Assembly: GCA_021818925.1 (NCBI GenBank)
Contig: JAKASU010000001.1
Coordinates: 231,972-295,971 of the forward strand
Length of the DNA: 64,000 bases
Source of the DNA: Microcaldota archaeon
GTDB lineage: Archaea > Micrarchaeota > Micrarchaeia > Micrarchaeales > CABMGC01
Reading direction: 5' to 3'
The notes beneath the pieces were generated by a model. That model searched no databases, was not told where the DNA came from, and was given only the letters and a program-made list of their open reading frames with translations. The position numbers and the translations under genes were made by a program. Positions 7,828 to 16,290 of the stretch are shown piece after piece (positions within the stretch are counted from its first letter, which is position 1; the number at the start of each line of letters is the position of its first letter).

Positions 7828-9129
7828 ATGCTTACGGCGAAATACGTCAGGGACAACCTTGATGCTATAAGGAAATCGCTCCAGAAGAGGGGCAGCAAAT
7901 ACCCGCTTAATGAGCTTCTGCAGCTCGATGAGAAACTCGGGAAAGTGAACAGAGAGCTCCAGGAACTCAGGGCTGAGAGGAACAAGGGCAGCCAGCAGAT
8001 CAACATGCTGAAAAAAACCGGCAAGGAGCCTGACAAGGCGCTGACAGACAGCATGAGTGGGATCAAGAAGAAGATTGAGGGCATTGAGAAAGACACACCT
8101 GTCCAAGAAGCGCGTATGCAGACACTTTTGTGGAGCATGCCAAACATACTGGACGAGTCTGTGCCTGTTGGAGAGCCCCCCGATGGCAACAAGGTAATCA
8201 AGAAGTGGGGAAATCCTGCACCAAAGAATATTCCAACCCACGAGGAGATACTGGGAAAGCTGAACATGCTTGATGTTGAAAGGGCGGGAAAAACGACAGG
8301 GGCAAGGTTCTACTTCATGAAAGGGGACCTCGTCCTTCTGGAGATGTCGCTGCTAAGGTATGTGATGGATCTCTTGACGAAACGCGGCTACACCCCCGTG
8401 CTGCCTCCGTTCATGCTCAAGAAAAAGTACTACAGAGGTGCGGCACCGCTTGCAACATTCGAAGACGCTCTGTACAGGGTCGGAGAGACAGAGGAGGCCT
8501 CAAAACTAAAGGACGTTGAGCATGTTGAAGACGAACTTTTCCTGATAGGCACAGCGGAGCATGCTCTAGCGACGATGCACGCCGAGGAGGTGTTTTCAGC
8601 CAACGATCTGCCATTCAAATACGCGGGCATAAGCCCATGCTTCAGGAGAGAGGCCGGGGCTCATGGAAAGGATACGAAGGGCATTTTCCGAGTACATCAG
8701 TTCGACAAGATTGAACAATTTATCTACTGCAAAAAAGAGGACGAACAAAAATACTTTGACGAGTTGCTGGGCAACACGGAGAAGATATGGCAAGAACTCA
8801 ATGTTCCGTACCGGCTAGTCATGCTTTGTAGCGGAGACACAGGTCACCAGATGACAAAAACTGTTGATATAGAATGTTACATGCCAGGCCAAAAAGCCTA
8901 TAGGGAGCTGGGCTCTTGTTCAAGCGCTGGGATTTGGCAGAGCATGAGGCTTGACATAAGGTACGATGAGAAGCAGGAGCGAAAGTATGTCTACACGCTT
9001 AACAACACTGCAGTGCCAGCCCAGAGGGCGCTTGTTTGTATAGTTGAGAACTACACTAATCCAGATGGCTCAATAACTGTTCCTGACGTCCTTGTCCCCT
9101 ACATGGGCAAGAAGGTAATCGGCCGGTAG
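7828..9129 (+). CDS. serS: Seryl-tRNA synthetase
   Basis: A 433-aa class II synthetase that charges tRNA-Ser. The N-terminal ~100 residues form the long coiled-coil arm (KLGKVNRELQELRAERNKG) that grips the tRNA-Ser variable arm. The catalytic core has motif 2 as FRREAGAHGKDTKGIFRVHQF and a class II motif 3 near NNTAVPAQRALVCIVENY. Motif 3 is slightly divergent from the usual NGSGLA form. The length is normal for bacterial-type SerRS, not the unusual methanogen form. The ATG at 7828 is close to the expected transcription start from the shared TATA box. Confidence 0.95.
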   Translation: MLTAKYVRDNLDAIRKSLQKRGSKYPLNELLQLDEKLGKVNRELQELRAERNKGSQQINMLKKTGKEPDKALTDSMSGIKKKIEGIEKDTPVQEARMQTLLWSMPNILDESVPVGEPPDGNKVIKKWGNPAPKNIPTHEEILGKLNMLDVERAGKTTGARFYFMKGDLVLLEMSLLRYVMDLLTKRGYTPVLPPFMLKKKYYRGAAPLATFEDALYRVGETEEASKLKDVEHVEDELFLIGTAEHALATMHAEEVFSANDLPFKYAGISPCFRREAGAHGKDTKGIFRVHQFDKIEQFIYCKKEDEQKYFDELLGNTEKIWQELNVPYRLVMLCSGDTGHQMTKTVDIECYMPGQKAYRELGSCSSAGIWQSMRLDIRYDEKQERKYVYTLNNTAVPAQRALVCIVENYTNPDGSITVPDVLVPYMGKKVIGR

Positions 9130-9185
9130 CACAGGGCGCCTTTACGCCAAAGGTTAAATGAACCAAGAGCATAATCTAGGATCAT

Positions 9186-10379
9186 ATGAAGCAGGAATAT
9201 TCGTTGCTTAGGGAGATAAAGAGGCTGAAGTCGATCAGGGGCAGTGGAACCCAGCTTGTCAGCGTCTACATACCCGCGGGCTACAACATCAGTGAAGAGG
9301 TCTCGAGGCTGCGCAACGAGTACAGCACGAGCAGCAACATAAAGTCGAAGCAGACCAGGACGAACGTGCTAGGCGCGATAGACAAGATATTGCAGTACCT
9401 GAAGCTCTACCGCGAGACGCCGAAGAACGGCCTAGTGGTGTTCGCCGGCAACATAGCCGGGGACCAAAGCAAGAGCGACATACAGCTCTTCTCTATGGAG
9501 CCGCCGGAACCGCTGAAGGTGAACATCTACAGGTGCGACTCCACCTTCGTGCTGGATCCGATAGAGGCCATGGTAGAGAAGAGGGACACGTACGTGATGG
9601 TGGTGATGGATGGGAGGGAGGCGACGGTCGCCACGCTGAAGGGCACGCACATACAAGTGGTGAAGAAGGTGCACTCGATGGCCCACGCGAAGATAAAGAA
9701 AGGAGGACAGTCGGCCAACAGGTACAAGCGTGCGATAGAGGAGAGCATTGACGACTACTACAAGCAGGTCAGCGACGTGATAAACGACATCTTCCTGAGG
9801 GGCGAGTTCAAGGAGAAGGGGCTCATCGTGGGAGGGCCAGGTCCCGCAAAGGAGAACTTCGTAAAGACCAAGGCGCTCAACTACCAGGTCAAGATACTTG
9901 GCACGTACGACACCGGATACACGGATGAGACGGGGCTCAACGAGTTGGTGGAGAAGGCCAGCGACCTGCTCAAGGAGCAGGAGGCGGCAAAGGAGAGGAG
10001 GGTGCTGGAGAGGTTCATGAAAGAGGTGGCGGTAGGGGGCCTTGCGGTCTACGGCTACGACAAGACAAGGGCTGCGTTGGAGAAGAAGCAGGCGAACACG
10101 CTGATACTCAACGATGCTTTGGAGATGTACGTGGTGAAGTACAAGTGCAGCGTGTGCGGCTCGGTCCTCGAGAAGGTGGAGACAGGCAGCGAGAGGCAGA
10201 CGAAGCACAACGACGGCGGGACGTTCGGCATAGTGGAGGAGAAGGACGCGATAGAGGAGCTGATAGACATGGCCGACGCCAACGGCGTTGAGACGGTCTT
10301 CGTGTCTATGGAGAGCTCACTGGGCAAGGAATTCATGATGGGATTCAGGGGCGTTGGTGCATTGCTGAGGTACAAGTGA
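9186..10379 (+). CDS. prf1: Peptide chain release factor aRF1
   Basis: A 397-aa archaeal class I release factor. Domain 1 carries the stop-codon recognition motif NIKS at residues 51-54 within TSSNIKSKQTR. Domain 2 carries the GGQ motif at 173-175 (KKGGQSANR), which triggers peptidyl-tRNA hydrolysis. The C-terminal domain holds a single CxxC pair (KCSVCGS). It reads all three stop codons at the ribosome A site together with aRF3/EF1A and ABCE1. The length is typical. Confidence 0.96.
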   Translation: MKQEYSLLREIKRLKSIRGSGTQLVSVYIPAGYNISEEVSRLRNEYSTSSNIKSKQTRTNVLGAIDKILQYLKLYRETPKNGLVVFAGNIAGDQSKSDIQLFSMEPPEPLKVNIYRCDSTFVLDPIEAMVEKRDTYVMVVMDGREATVATLKGTHIQVVKKVHSMAHAKIKKGGQSANRYKRAIEESIDDYYKQVSDVINDIFLRGEFKEKGLIVGGPGPAKENFVKTKALNYQVKILGTYDTGYTDETGLNELVEKASDLLKEQEAAKERRVLERFMKEVAVGGLAVYGYDKTRAALEKKQANTLILNDALEMYVVKYKCSVCGSVLEKVETGSERQTKHNDGGTFGIVEEKDAIEELIDMADANGVETVFVSMESSLGKEFMMGFRGVGALLRYK

Positions 10380-10462
10380 CCGCCACTACTCGCGCTTTCG
10401 CGGATGGTTTTTAAACCTAATTTTGGAATAGGTACTACGCATTTTTCTGAACAGGTGTTTTG

Positions 10463-10744
10463 ATGGGGGAGAGGGCATTCAGCCTGTACGATATAGAGCA
10501 GTTCATAAGGGAGGCGGGAGCCGAACGCGTCACCGAAGACGCGGTGCTCGACCTTGAGAGAAGGCTTGAGAGGCTGACCGAGACGCTGGCAAACAAGGCA
10601 AGCAGGTACGCGGCTCACGCGGGAAGGAAGAGGCTCATAACAAAGCAGGACGTGCTGCTGACAAAAAGGCGAGTCTACAGGAATCCTGCGAGCTTCAGGC
10701 CGAAAGCCAGGACCACGAAGAGCGCCTCGATAAGCGACATGTAG
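10463..10744 (+). CDS. Archaeal histone-fold protein
   Basis: A 93-aa protein with one histone fold: helix 1 (DIEQFIREAG), loop AERVTE, a long helix 2 (DAVLDLERRLERLTETLANK), loop GRKRLI and helix 3 (TKQDVLLTKRR). It should dimerise and wrap or bridge DNA. At 93 residues it is longer than the ~67 of HMf-type histones because of a ~20-residue basic tail (RNPASFRPKARTTKS). That tail is encoded in the 70-base overlap with the convergent gene at 10675. I chose ATG 10463 over TTG 10460. A TATA-like GGTTTTTAAACC lies at 10406-10417. Confidence 0.82.
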   Translation: MGERAFSLYDIEQFIREAGAERVTEDAVLDLERRLERLTETLANKASRYAAHAGRKRLITKQDVLLTKRRVYRNPASFRPKARTTKSASISDM

Positions 10745-11715
10745 AGGGCAATCTCTTTCTCGTTCATCCTCTTGATGTTCATCAGGAAATGGGTCCAGCT
10801 GTAGATTCTCTTGCCGTACGGAGCCTTGAAGGTCCCGTCCCTCTGCCTCGTCCCGACGTCTGTCACGTTGAACTTCCTCCTCAGGTGCATGAAGAACTCG
10901 AGTATCCAAGGGAAGAAGACTATTATCCCGAACGCTTCGGAGTTGCCCATAGCCATTATCGCCACGAAGATCGCGCCTATCGCGTAGGTGAAGCTGTCTC
11001 CGGGTATTATCTTCGCCCTATACGCGTTGAATGGGAGGAATGCGAGCAGCGATGCGAAGAGTATCGATGAAAGAAGGGCGCCTATGTAGTTGCCGAAGAG
11101 CACCGAGTAGGCCAGGAATCCTATGCTCGCCACGATCGCGGTTCCGGGCTGGAGGCCGTCATAACCTCCGAGAAGATTGAACGCGTTTGATACGAACACT
11201 ATAGCAAGCGGCAGGATTATGAGAGGGTAAATTATCCCGAAGTCTACGGGGCCGAAGAAAGGCACATTGACAATGCTAACTCCGGCGCTTATGGCCATGA
11301 GGGGAAGTGCGCCGATCACGGTGAGCAACGGCTTCTGCCACTTCTCAAGCCCCTTCTTCCTGTCCATGAGGTCCGTCGTCATAACCTCGCGGCCCTTGAT
11401 GTGGATGTCGTCGATGAAGCCGACAAGGGTTATCAGGAGTATAGAGAGGCCTACGGCGAAGAGGCTTGAGGTGTCAATGACAGGCGTGAACACGAACGTG
11501 CCTCCGAAGGTGTACACAAGTATGCCGACTATTATGCCGAAGGCCACTGCGACGCCGCCGCTTGTGGGCAGGCGTACCGGTCTCTCCTTGTTCTTGTCGT
11601 CGATGGTTATGCCAGAGGATGAAAGGTAGCTTATCAGGAACTTTGTGGCTATAATAGTGATTACAAATGACACCAGCGCGGGCACTATCAGAGTCTGGAA
11701 CGTATGGTATGCCAT
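10675..11715 (-). CDS. UDP-GlcNAc/hexosamine-1-phosphate transferase-like membrane protein (GPT/MraY family)
   Basis: A 346-aa polytopic protein of the PF00953 family, which moves a sugar-1-phosphate from UDP-sugar to a polyprenyl phosphate. Family signatures are GFIDDIHIKG (the Asp-Asp pair near residue 97) and SNAFNLLGGYDGLQPG around 190, the eukaryote/archaeal GPT version of the motif. About ten hydrophobic segments are visible. It would start lipid-linked glycan synthesis for N-glycosylation, fitting AglB at 37867. The ATG at 11715 begins just before the first membrane segment; the track's longer N-terminus is low-complexity shadow. Its 3' end overlaps the histone gene by 70 bases. Confidence 0.85.
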   Translation of the reverse strand: MAYHTFQTLIVPALVSFVITIIATKFLISYLSSSGITIDDKNKERPVRLPTSGGVAVAFGIIVGILVYTFGGTFVFTPVIDTSSLFAVGLSILLITLVGFIDDIHIKGREVMTTDLMDRKKGLEKWQKPLLTVIGALPLMAISAGVSIVNVPFFGPVDFGIIYPLIILPLAIVFVSNAFNLLGGYDGLQPGTAIVASIGFLAYSVLFGNYIGALLSSILFASLLAFLPFNAYRAKIIPGDSFTYAIGAIFVAIMAMGNSEAFGIIVFFPWILEFFMHLRRKFNVTDVGTRQRDGTFKAPYGKRIYSWTHFLMNIKRMNEKEIALYMSLIEALFVVLAFGLKLAGFL

Positions 11716-11780
11716 GGTGAGAGTTTGCTGCGTAGCAATAAAAATGTTGTGTAGTGTCGGGACAGGATTATAATCCTTTG

Positions 11781-12881
11781 ATGCCGATTCTGCGCATGCA
11801 ACCTCTTCTTGAGGCCTACCTTGGCTTCGTCTGCCTCGTGTTCCTCTTCCTGATCGCGCTTGACGTCTCGGGAGTTGCAAGGAGGGAGACGGACAGCTGG
11901 AATACGAGAAAGGGCTATGCCCCAAAGACCCTGGTCATAATCCCGTGCAGAGGGGAGGAGCCGATGCTATACGAGAACTTCATCGCGGCGAAGACCCAGA
12001 GCTACAGGAACTACAAGTTGCTCGCGGTGGTGGACAGGAACGACGGCGCCTACGGGATAGCGAGGAAGGCGAGGGTTGCCTGCCTGCAACCAAGCACGCG
12101 TTTCAAGAGATGCAGCGACAAGGTGCGACGTATCGCCAGCGCGATAGTTGCGTTTCGTGGCTATGACGTGTACGTGATACTCGACTCCGATGAGAAGGTG
12201 GGTGAGAGGTGGCTCGAAGAGCTTCTCGCGCCTCTCTCCGATGCCCGTGTCGGGATCTCTGTAATGTTTCCGGTGTTCAAACCAACGGATCGAGGATTCT
12301 GGTCCAGAATCAAGCAGGTGTGGGGCTTTGTCGGCCAGAGCCTGCTCGAGTCGCGAAGAACCCGGTTCGCGGCTGGAGGATCTATGGCCTTCAGGAAGGG
12401 CCTGCTCGACAGCGGCTCTTTCCGTTTCTTCACAAGCTCGAAGTACTCAATATCAGACGACATAACGCTGAACCTCATAGTGAGGAAGAAAGGGCTGGAA
12501 GTGGCCTACAACGCGGACATGCACCCGATAACCTATGTGAGGGAGAACGCGGCCACGCTTTTCGAATGGGCAAACAGGCAGACGGCGCTCTCGATCTTCG
12601 CCAACAGGAAGATACTGTACTACGGCGTATGCTACTACTCCGCGGAGATACTGGTGCTCCTGACTGGGATAGTGGGAACTTTTGCGGTGTCGCCGTTGCT
12701 TCTTCTGCTCCTGCTGCACGCGGCGAGCAGCGTGATGAAGAACGTGTCGAGGACAGGGGAGCCTAGCGCCGGCCTTGTGCTCATAAGCCTGATCATGCCC
12801 TTCTTCTACCTCTCCAACCTGCTCGTGGCGAGCACGATGAGGAGCATCACCTGGCGCGGGATACGCTACAGCCTCAGGTAG
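11781..12881 (+). CDS. Membrane-bound glycosyltransferase family 2
   Basis: A 366-aa GT2 enzyme. One N-terminal membrane segment (YLGFVCLVFLFLIALDV) is followed by a GT-A domain (LVIIPCRGEEPMLYENF, VYVILDSDEKVG as the DxD-like motif, then ISDDITLNLIVRKKG) and by two or three C-terminal membrane helices. This layout matches processive or ceramide/dolichol-type glycosyltransferases at the cytoplasmic face. Start choice is uncertain: the track begins at GTG 11754, but ATG 11781 or 11796 suits the nearby TATA-like element better. It is divergent from the GPT-like gene, so both may serve the same glycan pathway. Confidence 0.82.
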   Translation: MPILRMQPLLEAYLGFVCLVFLFLIALDVSGVARRETDSWNTRKGYAPKTLVIIPCRGEEPMLYENFIAAKTQSYRNYKLLAVVDRNDGAYGIARKARVACLQPSTRFKRCSDKVRRIASAIVAFRGYDVYVILDSDEKVGERWLEELLAPLSDARVGISVMFPVFKPTDRGFWSRIKQVWGFVGQSLLESRRTRFAAGGSMAFRKGLLDSGSFRFFTSSKYSISDDITLNLIVRKKGLEVAYNADMHPITYVRENAATLFEWANRQTALSIFANRKILYYGVCYYSAEILVLLTGIVGTFAVSPLLLLLLLHAASSVMKNVSRTGEPSAGLVLISLIMPFFYLSNLLVASTMRSITWRGIRYSLR

Positions 12882-12940
12882 CCTATATAAACCAGCGCAA
12901 TCGTGCAACCGTTTAAAAAAGCGGCTAGTGACTTGTGATT

Positions 12941-12948
12941 CTTTATAT
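12941..12948 (+). promoter_or_regulatory. TATA box upstream of the HExxE protein gene
   Basis: TTTATATA lies about 40 bases before GTG 12985 and supports transcription starting near 12973. The only nearby ATG, at 12973, leads to an immediate stop, so GTG is the workable start. Confidence 0.5.
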
Positions 12949-12984
12949 ACCTGACCGAAGATAAGCGTAGAGTATGGTGATCTA

Positions 12985-13404
12985 GTGTCAGCAGAGCGCG
13001 AGATCCGTTATGTCTTCAAGGTAGTCCCGCACCGCAAGCAGCGTTACGAGACGATAGGCGACTGGATTCCGGGGAGGCCGGCCCACGTGGTCGCCTCAAG
13101 GCTGAACAACAGCGACTACGAGTTCCTTGTGCTCCTTCACGAGATGGTGGAGCAGGAGCTGTGCAAGAAGCGCGGAATCAGCGACAGCGTGGTTGTAGCA
13201 TTCGACAAGAAGTTTGAGCGCGAGAGGGCGCGCGGCCTGCACTCTCCTTACGCAGAGCCAGGCGGCAGCAGAAAGGCGCCGTACAGGCGCGAACACGCCT
13301 TCGCCACGAAAATTGAGAGGATGATGGCCAAGGAGATGGGGATTGGCTGGAAGAGGTATGTGCGCGCGGTGGCGAAGATCATGGCCAGCGACGCATCGAG
13401 GTAG
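12985..13404 (+). CDS. Uncharacterised protein with HExxE-type motif, phage-protein-like
   Basis: A 139-aa protein starting at GTG. It contains LLHEMVEQELCKKRGI near residue 50, an HExxE metal-site-like helix, then FDKKFERERARG, an EPGGSRKAPYRREH segment and a C-terminal IERMMAKEMGIGWKRY block. I recall this arrangement (HE.xE..LC, EPG..APY..EH..A..IE) from uncharacterised phage and prophage proteins, but cannot name a family with certainty. Function unknown; a small metalloprotein is possible. It stands alone and is convergent with the peroxiredoxin gene. Confidence 0.65.
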   Translation: MSAEREIRYVFKVVPHRKQRYETIGDWIPGRPAHVVASRLNNSDYEFLVLLHEMVEQELCKKRGISDSVVVAFDKKFERERARGLHSPYAEPGGSRKAPYRREHAFATKIERMMAKEMGIGWKRYVRAVAKIMASDASR

Positions 13405-13407
13405 GAT

Positions 13408-13869
13408 TCAACCGGCCTTGGCGGACTTGAGGAATGCTAGCACCTCCTCGTTGTGGTGCTCCGGCTTTACCTTCTCGAATATCTTTACAATGACACCCTT
13501 GCCGTCTATCACGAACGTCTTCCTGAGCGTGCCCATCCCGAAGATCCCCCTGTCACCGTAAGAATCGAATGCCTTTATCACCTTGCTTTCCGGATCCGAC
13601 AGCAGGAGGAAGTTGAGCTTGTACTTGTCCCTGAACTTCCCGTGCGAATCTACGTTGTCGCTGCTTATTCCGACAACCTCCGCTCCCGCCTTCCTGATGT
13701 CGCTTATCATGTCCCTGAATCCGCAGGCCTCTGTGGTGCATCCCGGGGTGTCGTCCTTCGGGTAGAAGTAGAGAACGAGATACCCGCCCTTGAACTCGCT
13801 GAGCTTGTGCGTCTTGCCGTCTGAACCCTTCAGTTCGAAGTCTGGGGCCTTTGAATTGATACCTATCAT
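13408..13869 (-). CDS. Peroxiredoxin, PrxQ/Bcp type
   Basis: A 153-aa thioredoxin-fold peroxidase. TPGCTTEAC holds the peroxidatic Cys44 and a resolving Cys49 five residues later, the hallmark of the PrxQ/Bcp class. The GTLRKTFVID segment is also conserved. It reduces hydrogen peroxide and organic peroxides in the cytoplasm using a thioredoxin-like donor. Length and start are standard. It is divergent from the gene at 13940. Confidence 0.93.
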   Translation of the reverse strand: MIGINSKAPDFELKGSDGKTHKLSEFKGGYLVLYFYPKDDTPGCTTEACGFRDMISDIRKAGAEVVGISSDNVDSHGKFRDKYKLNFLLLSDPESKVIKAFDSYGDRGIFGMGTLRKTFVIDGKGVIVKIFEKVKPEHHNEEVLAFLKSAKAG

Positions 13870-13939
13870 GTTATTCTGGGGTTATTACGCAAAAAAAGCT
13901 TATAAGTTAAAGCGTACAGTTAGGATACTGAGGGTTGCT

Positions 13940-14626
13940 TTGGTAAAGCTTTCTGACCTATTCAAGGGCTTGGGAAAGAAGGAACCGGCGTCCAATACGG
14001 TGATAACGAGCATAAGCATAGACTACCAGGGGGATAAGCACGGCCTTGACGGGATGAAGGTAAACGAGAGCGTCTTCGAGATAAGCATCCCGTTCCAGAA
14101 CAAGACAGGCAGCGACCTGCTTGATGACAGCCTGAAGAGGCCCGATCTGAGGATAGAGAGCGCGAGCGTCAGTAAGCCGTTCGAGCTGGTCGACGTGTCT
14201 CCAAAGCTTCCCGTAGCAGTGAAGTACAAAGAAGGCGTCACGATGAAGCTCAGGATAAGGGCCCCATCGGTGCCGTACACCGGTCCGATGAGCGTGTCAC
14301 TCGGCGAGAAGTCCAGCGGAATGGTGCGCGTCCAGATACAGAAGATAATAGCGGTCAGGAACGGTGTGAAGACTGTGCTGGAGGAGATGCCGAGCGTGCT
14401 GAGCGTTCAGAAAGGCCAGGTGCTAAAGCGCGACGTGCAGCTCTACAAGATGATGAAGTACGGGGACAAGGTCAGCTCCATACGGGTGAGCCCTCCGTTC
14501 GTCATGTCGGGCAGCGAGCCGCCCGCCCCTTTCAGGATCGACAAGGAGAACAGCTTCATAATAAGCATATTCGTGCTGGCTCCACAGGACAGCTACGCCG
14601 GGCCGCTTGAGATAACTATCTCATAG
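13940..14626 (+). CDS. Hypothetical beta-rich soluble protein
   Basis: A 228-aa protein I do not recognise. The ORF track starts at 13790 inside the peroxiredoxin gene. A TATA box (gcttataagtt, about 13896-13906) and a weak GAGG upstream favour TTG 13940, giving MVKLSDLFKGLGKK. After a basic N-terminus the protein is rich in alternating hydrophobic strands and PPFV/PPAPF turns, with two similar halves ending in sentences like SIRVSPPFV and RIESASVSKPFEL. That suggests a duplicated beta domain. No signal peptide or membrane segment is evident. It overlaps the convergent PLD-like gene by 6 bases. Confidence 0.7.
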   Translation: MVKLSDLFKGLGKKEPASNTVITSISIDYQGDKHGLDGMKVNESVFEISIPFQNKTGSDLLDDSLKRPDLRIESASVSKPFELVDVSPKLPVAVKYKEGVTMKLRIRAPSVPYTGPMSVSLGEKSSGMVRVQIQKIIAVRNGVKTVLEEMPSVLSVQKGQVLKRDVQLYKMMKYGDKVSSIRVSPPFVMSGSEPPAPFRIDKENSFIISIFVLAPQDSYAGPLEITIS

Positions 14627-15190
14627 AGAGTTCCAGAGCGTCCAGAACTGCCGCTTGAGTGCGTCGACGGCCTTAGGGTCGACGACCTGCCTTATGCTCT
14701 CTATGTTCTTGTGCATGCCGGCGTATGTGAGGTTGGCCGATCCCTCTATCGCTTCGCTGTCGCCCACGTACATCTTCGCATGTACGAACTCCTGCGGTAT
14801 TTTGAGGAAGATGCTGTTCCTGTGCGTGAGCGAGAGGAAGACAAGCGCCATCCCGATCGTCACGGACGAGAAGGTGAAGAGAGGGTTCGAGGCGTTGAGC
14901 ACGAAGAGGAGCCAGTTCACGGAAACTGTGATGAATGCTGCTGTGAACGAGCCGCCGAGCGAATCATCCCTGCGCAGCTTCTTGGCCGCGGTGCTGGCTA
15001 TAGAAGATGAGATTATGTATATCTTCTTACCGCGCGAATGCCTCGCTAGATAGGACGCGTAGTAGTCATCGATGTAGGGCGAGACTATCAGCAGGTCCCT
15101 GCTCTCCCTCAGCAGTCTGTCGACGTATTTGTACGCCCTTTTTCCGTAGTATGAACCTGGTCGCTCCTTGAATAGGCTTAATAAGCCCAT
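14621..15190 (-). CDS. Phospholipase D-like (single HKD) membrane protein
   Basis: A 189-aa protein with one PLD-type catalytic motif, HAKMYVGDSEAIEGSANLT, beginning at His137. Before it, the start of a PLD domain (LLIVSPYIDDYYASYL) is interrupted by a hydrophobic hairpin at about residues 82-122. One HKD motif implies a dimer. Relatives include nucleases and phosphatidyl transferases; the substrate cannot be told here. The membrane hairpin inserted in the domain is unusual and would hold the active site at the membrane. Confidence 0.75.
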   Translation of the reverse strand: MGLLSLFKERPGSYYGKRAYKYVDRLLRESRDLLIVSPYIDDYYASYLARHSRGKKIYIISSSIASTAAKKLRRDDSLGGSFTAAFITVSVNWLLFVLNASNPLFTFSSVTIGMALVFLSLTHRNSIFLKIPQEFVHAKMYVGDSEAIEGSANLTYAGMHKNIESIRQVVDPKAVDALKRQFWTLWNSL

Positions 15191-15225
15191 GATTATATTA
15201 GGTACGAGAAGGAATAAATGGTTTT

Positions 15226-15966
15226 ATGGCCAGCACACAGAAGCTAGACATCATAATGAGACGCAGAACGCACCACATTGAGAAGCATTCGCGCCCGACG
15301 CTGCTTTCCAACTTCATACTGGGTTGCCAGGACGGGCTTGTGAACGTGCTGGGAATAATACTAGGGGTCAGCGCGGCGACAAGCGAGGTGCGCATCATAT
15401 TCGTTGCGGCGCTTGCCGCGCTCGCGGCAGAATCAATTTCCATGGGAGCCGTGTCATACACATCAACCATCGCGAGAAGGAAGCACTACCTAAGGGAGCT
15501 CGAACGTGAGAAGATGGAGATGAGAACCGTGCCTGAAACTGAGAGGAAGGAGGTCGAGGACATCTTTAGGAAGTGGGGCTACAGGGGCGTCGCGCTGAAG
15601 GACGTAACCGACAAGATAGTCGCAAACCCGAAGGCGTGGCTTGAGTTCATGATGGCGCACGAGCTGGACCTCGAGCCCGTGGAGAAGTCAGCTGCATTGC
15701 AGAGCGCGTGGGTCGTCGGGGCCTCTTCGGTTGTGGGCTCGATAGTGCCGCTGATCCCGTTCTTCTTCATCGCAGGCAGCATGGCTCTCGGCACCGAGGC
15801 ATCAATAGTCATAAGCGGAGTGACGCTGTTCGTCATAGGCGCGTACGAGGCGAGGACAACCGTCGGGTCCATATGGAGGAGCGGGCTGCAGATGGCCGTC
15901 ATCGGCCTTATTGCGGGCCTTGCGGGCTACGCCATAGGCAGTCTGCTGGGAGCAGCGCCCGTATGA
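15226..15966 (+). CDS. VIT1/CCC1-family iron/manganese transporter
   Basis: A 246-aa membrane protein of the VIT/CCC1 family. The first helix region has GCQDGLVNVLGIILGVSAAT, the family's conserved metal-translocating segment, followed by AAESISMGAVSYTSTIARR. A charged cytosolic stretch (residues ~80-145) precedes three C-terminal helices. Such proteins move Fe2+ or Mn2+ out of the cytoplasm. The stop overlaps by 4 bases with the start of a PIN fragment. ATG 15226 is the natural start. Confidence 0.9.
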   Translation: MASTQKLDIIMRRRTHHIEKHSRPTLLSNFILGCQDGLVNVLGIILGVSAATSEVRIIFVAALAALAAESISMGAVSYTSTIARRKHYLRELEREKMEMRTVPETERKEVEDIFRKWGYRGVALKDVTDKIVANPKAWLEFMMAHELDLEPVEKSAALQSAWVVGASSVVGSIVPLIPFFFIAGSMALGTEASIVISGVTLFVIGAYEARTTVGSIWRSGLQMAVIGLIAGLAGYAIGSLLGAAPV

Positions 15967-16166
15967 CGCTCCGAAAAGCAATAAGGATATTGCTTGAGGC
16001 GATAAAGATTATTTCAGAAACGGGGATTGATGGGTATGACGCAATTCATGTGGCAACCATGAAAATGGAACGTATAAGCACAGTCATCATTGAGAATTAC
16101 AAGGATTTCAAAAAGGTAAGATGGCTAAATATCATAAGACCATTGGATTACTCACGCAAACTCTAA
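15963..16166 (+). pseudogene. C-terminal fragment of a PIN-domain (VapC-like) ribonuclease
   Basis: A 67-aa frame whose sequence matches only the C-terminal third of PIN toxins: GIDGYDAIHVATM (the DAxHxA motif) followed by TVIIENYKDFKKV. The N-terminal half with the first Asp and the Glu is missing, so the nuclease cannot be active as encoded. The frame could start at ATG 15963, overlapping the VIT gene (ATGA), but this looks like the remnant of a deleted toxin gene. Confidence 0.6.
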
Positions 16167-16290
16167 CAAGATCAGACTATGAACAAACAACCAGTAGTCT
16201 GGCCGGGGCTGCTTCGAATCAATGTACGTCGATTAACCCCACCGAACTAACCTATAGGCGAAAAATAGGTTATAAGAATATTTGTTGCAT

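Noticed and set aside
7630-8267. Minus-strand ORFs over tRNA-Leu and serS
   Set aside because: They include the tRNA gene and run antisense to seryl-tRNA synthetase.
9432-10208. 258-aa minus-strand ORF inside the aRF1 gene
   Set aside because: Its Leu/His/Arg-rich composition is typical of an antisense shadow.
16190-16260. tRNA-like fragment around GCTTCGAATC
   Set aside because: No acceptor or anticodon stem can be formed around it; only a short chance match to the T-loop.
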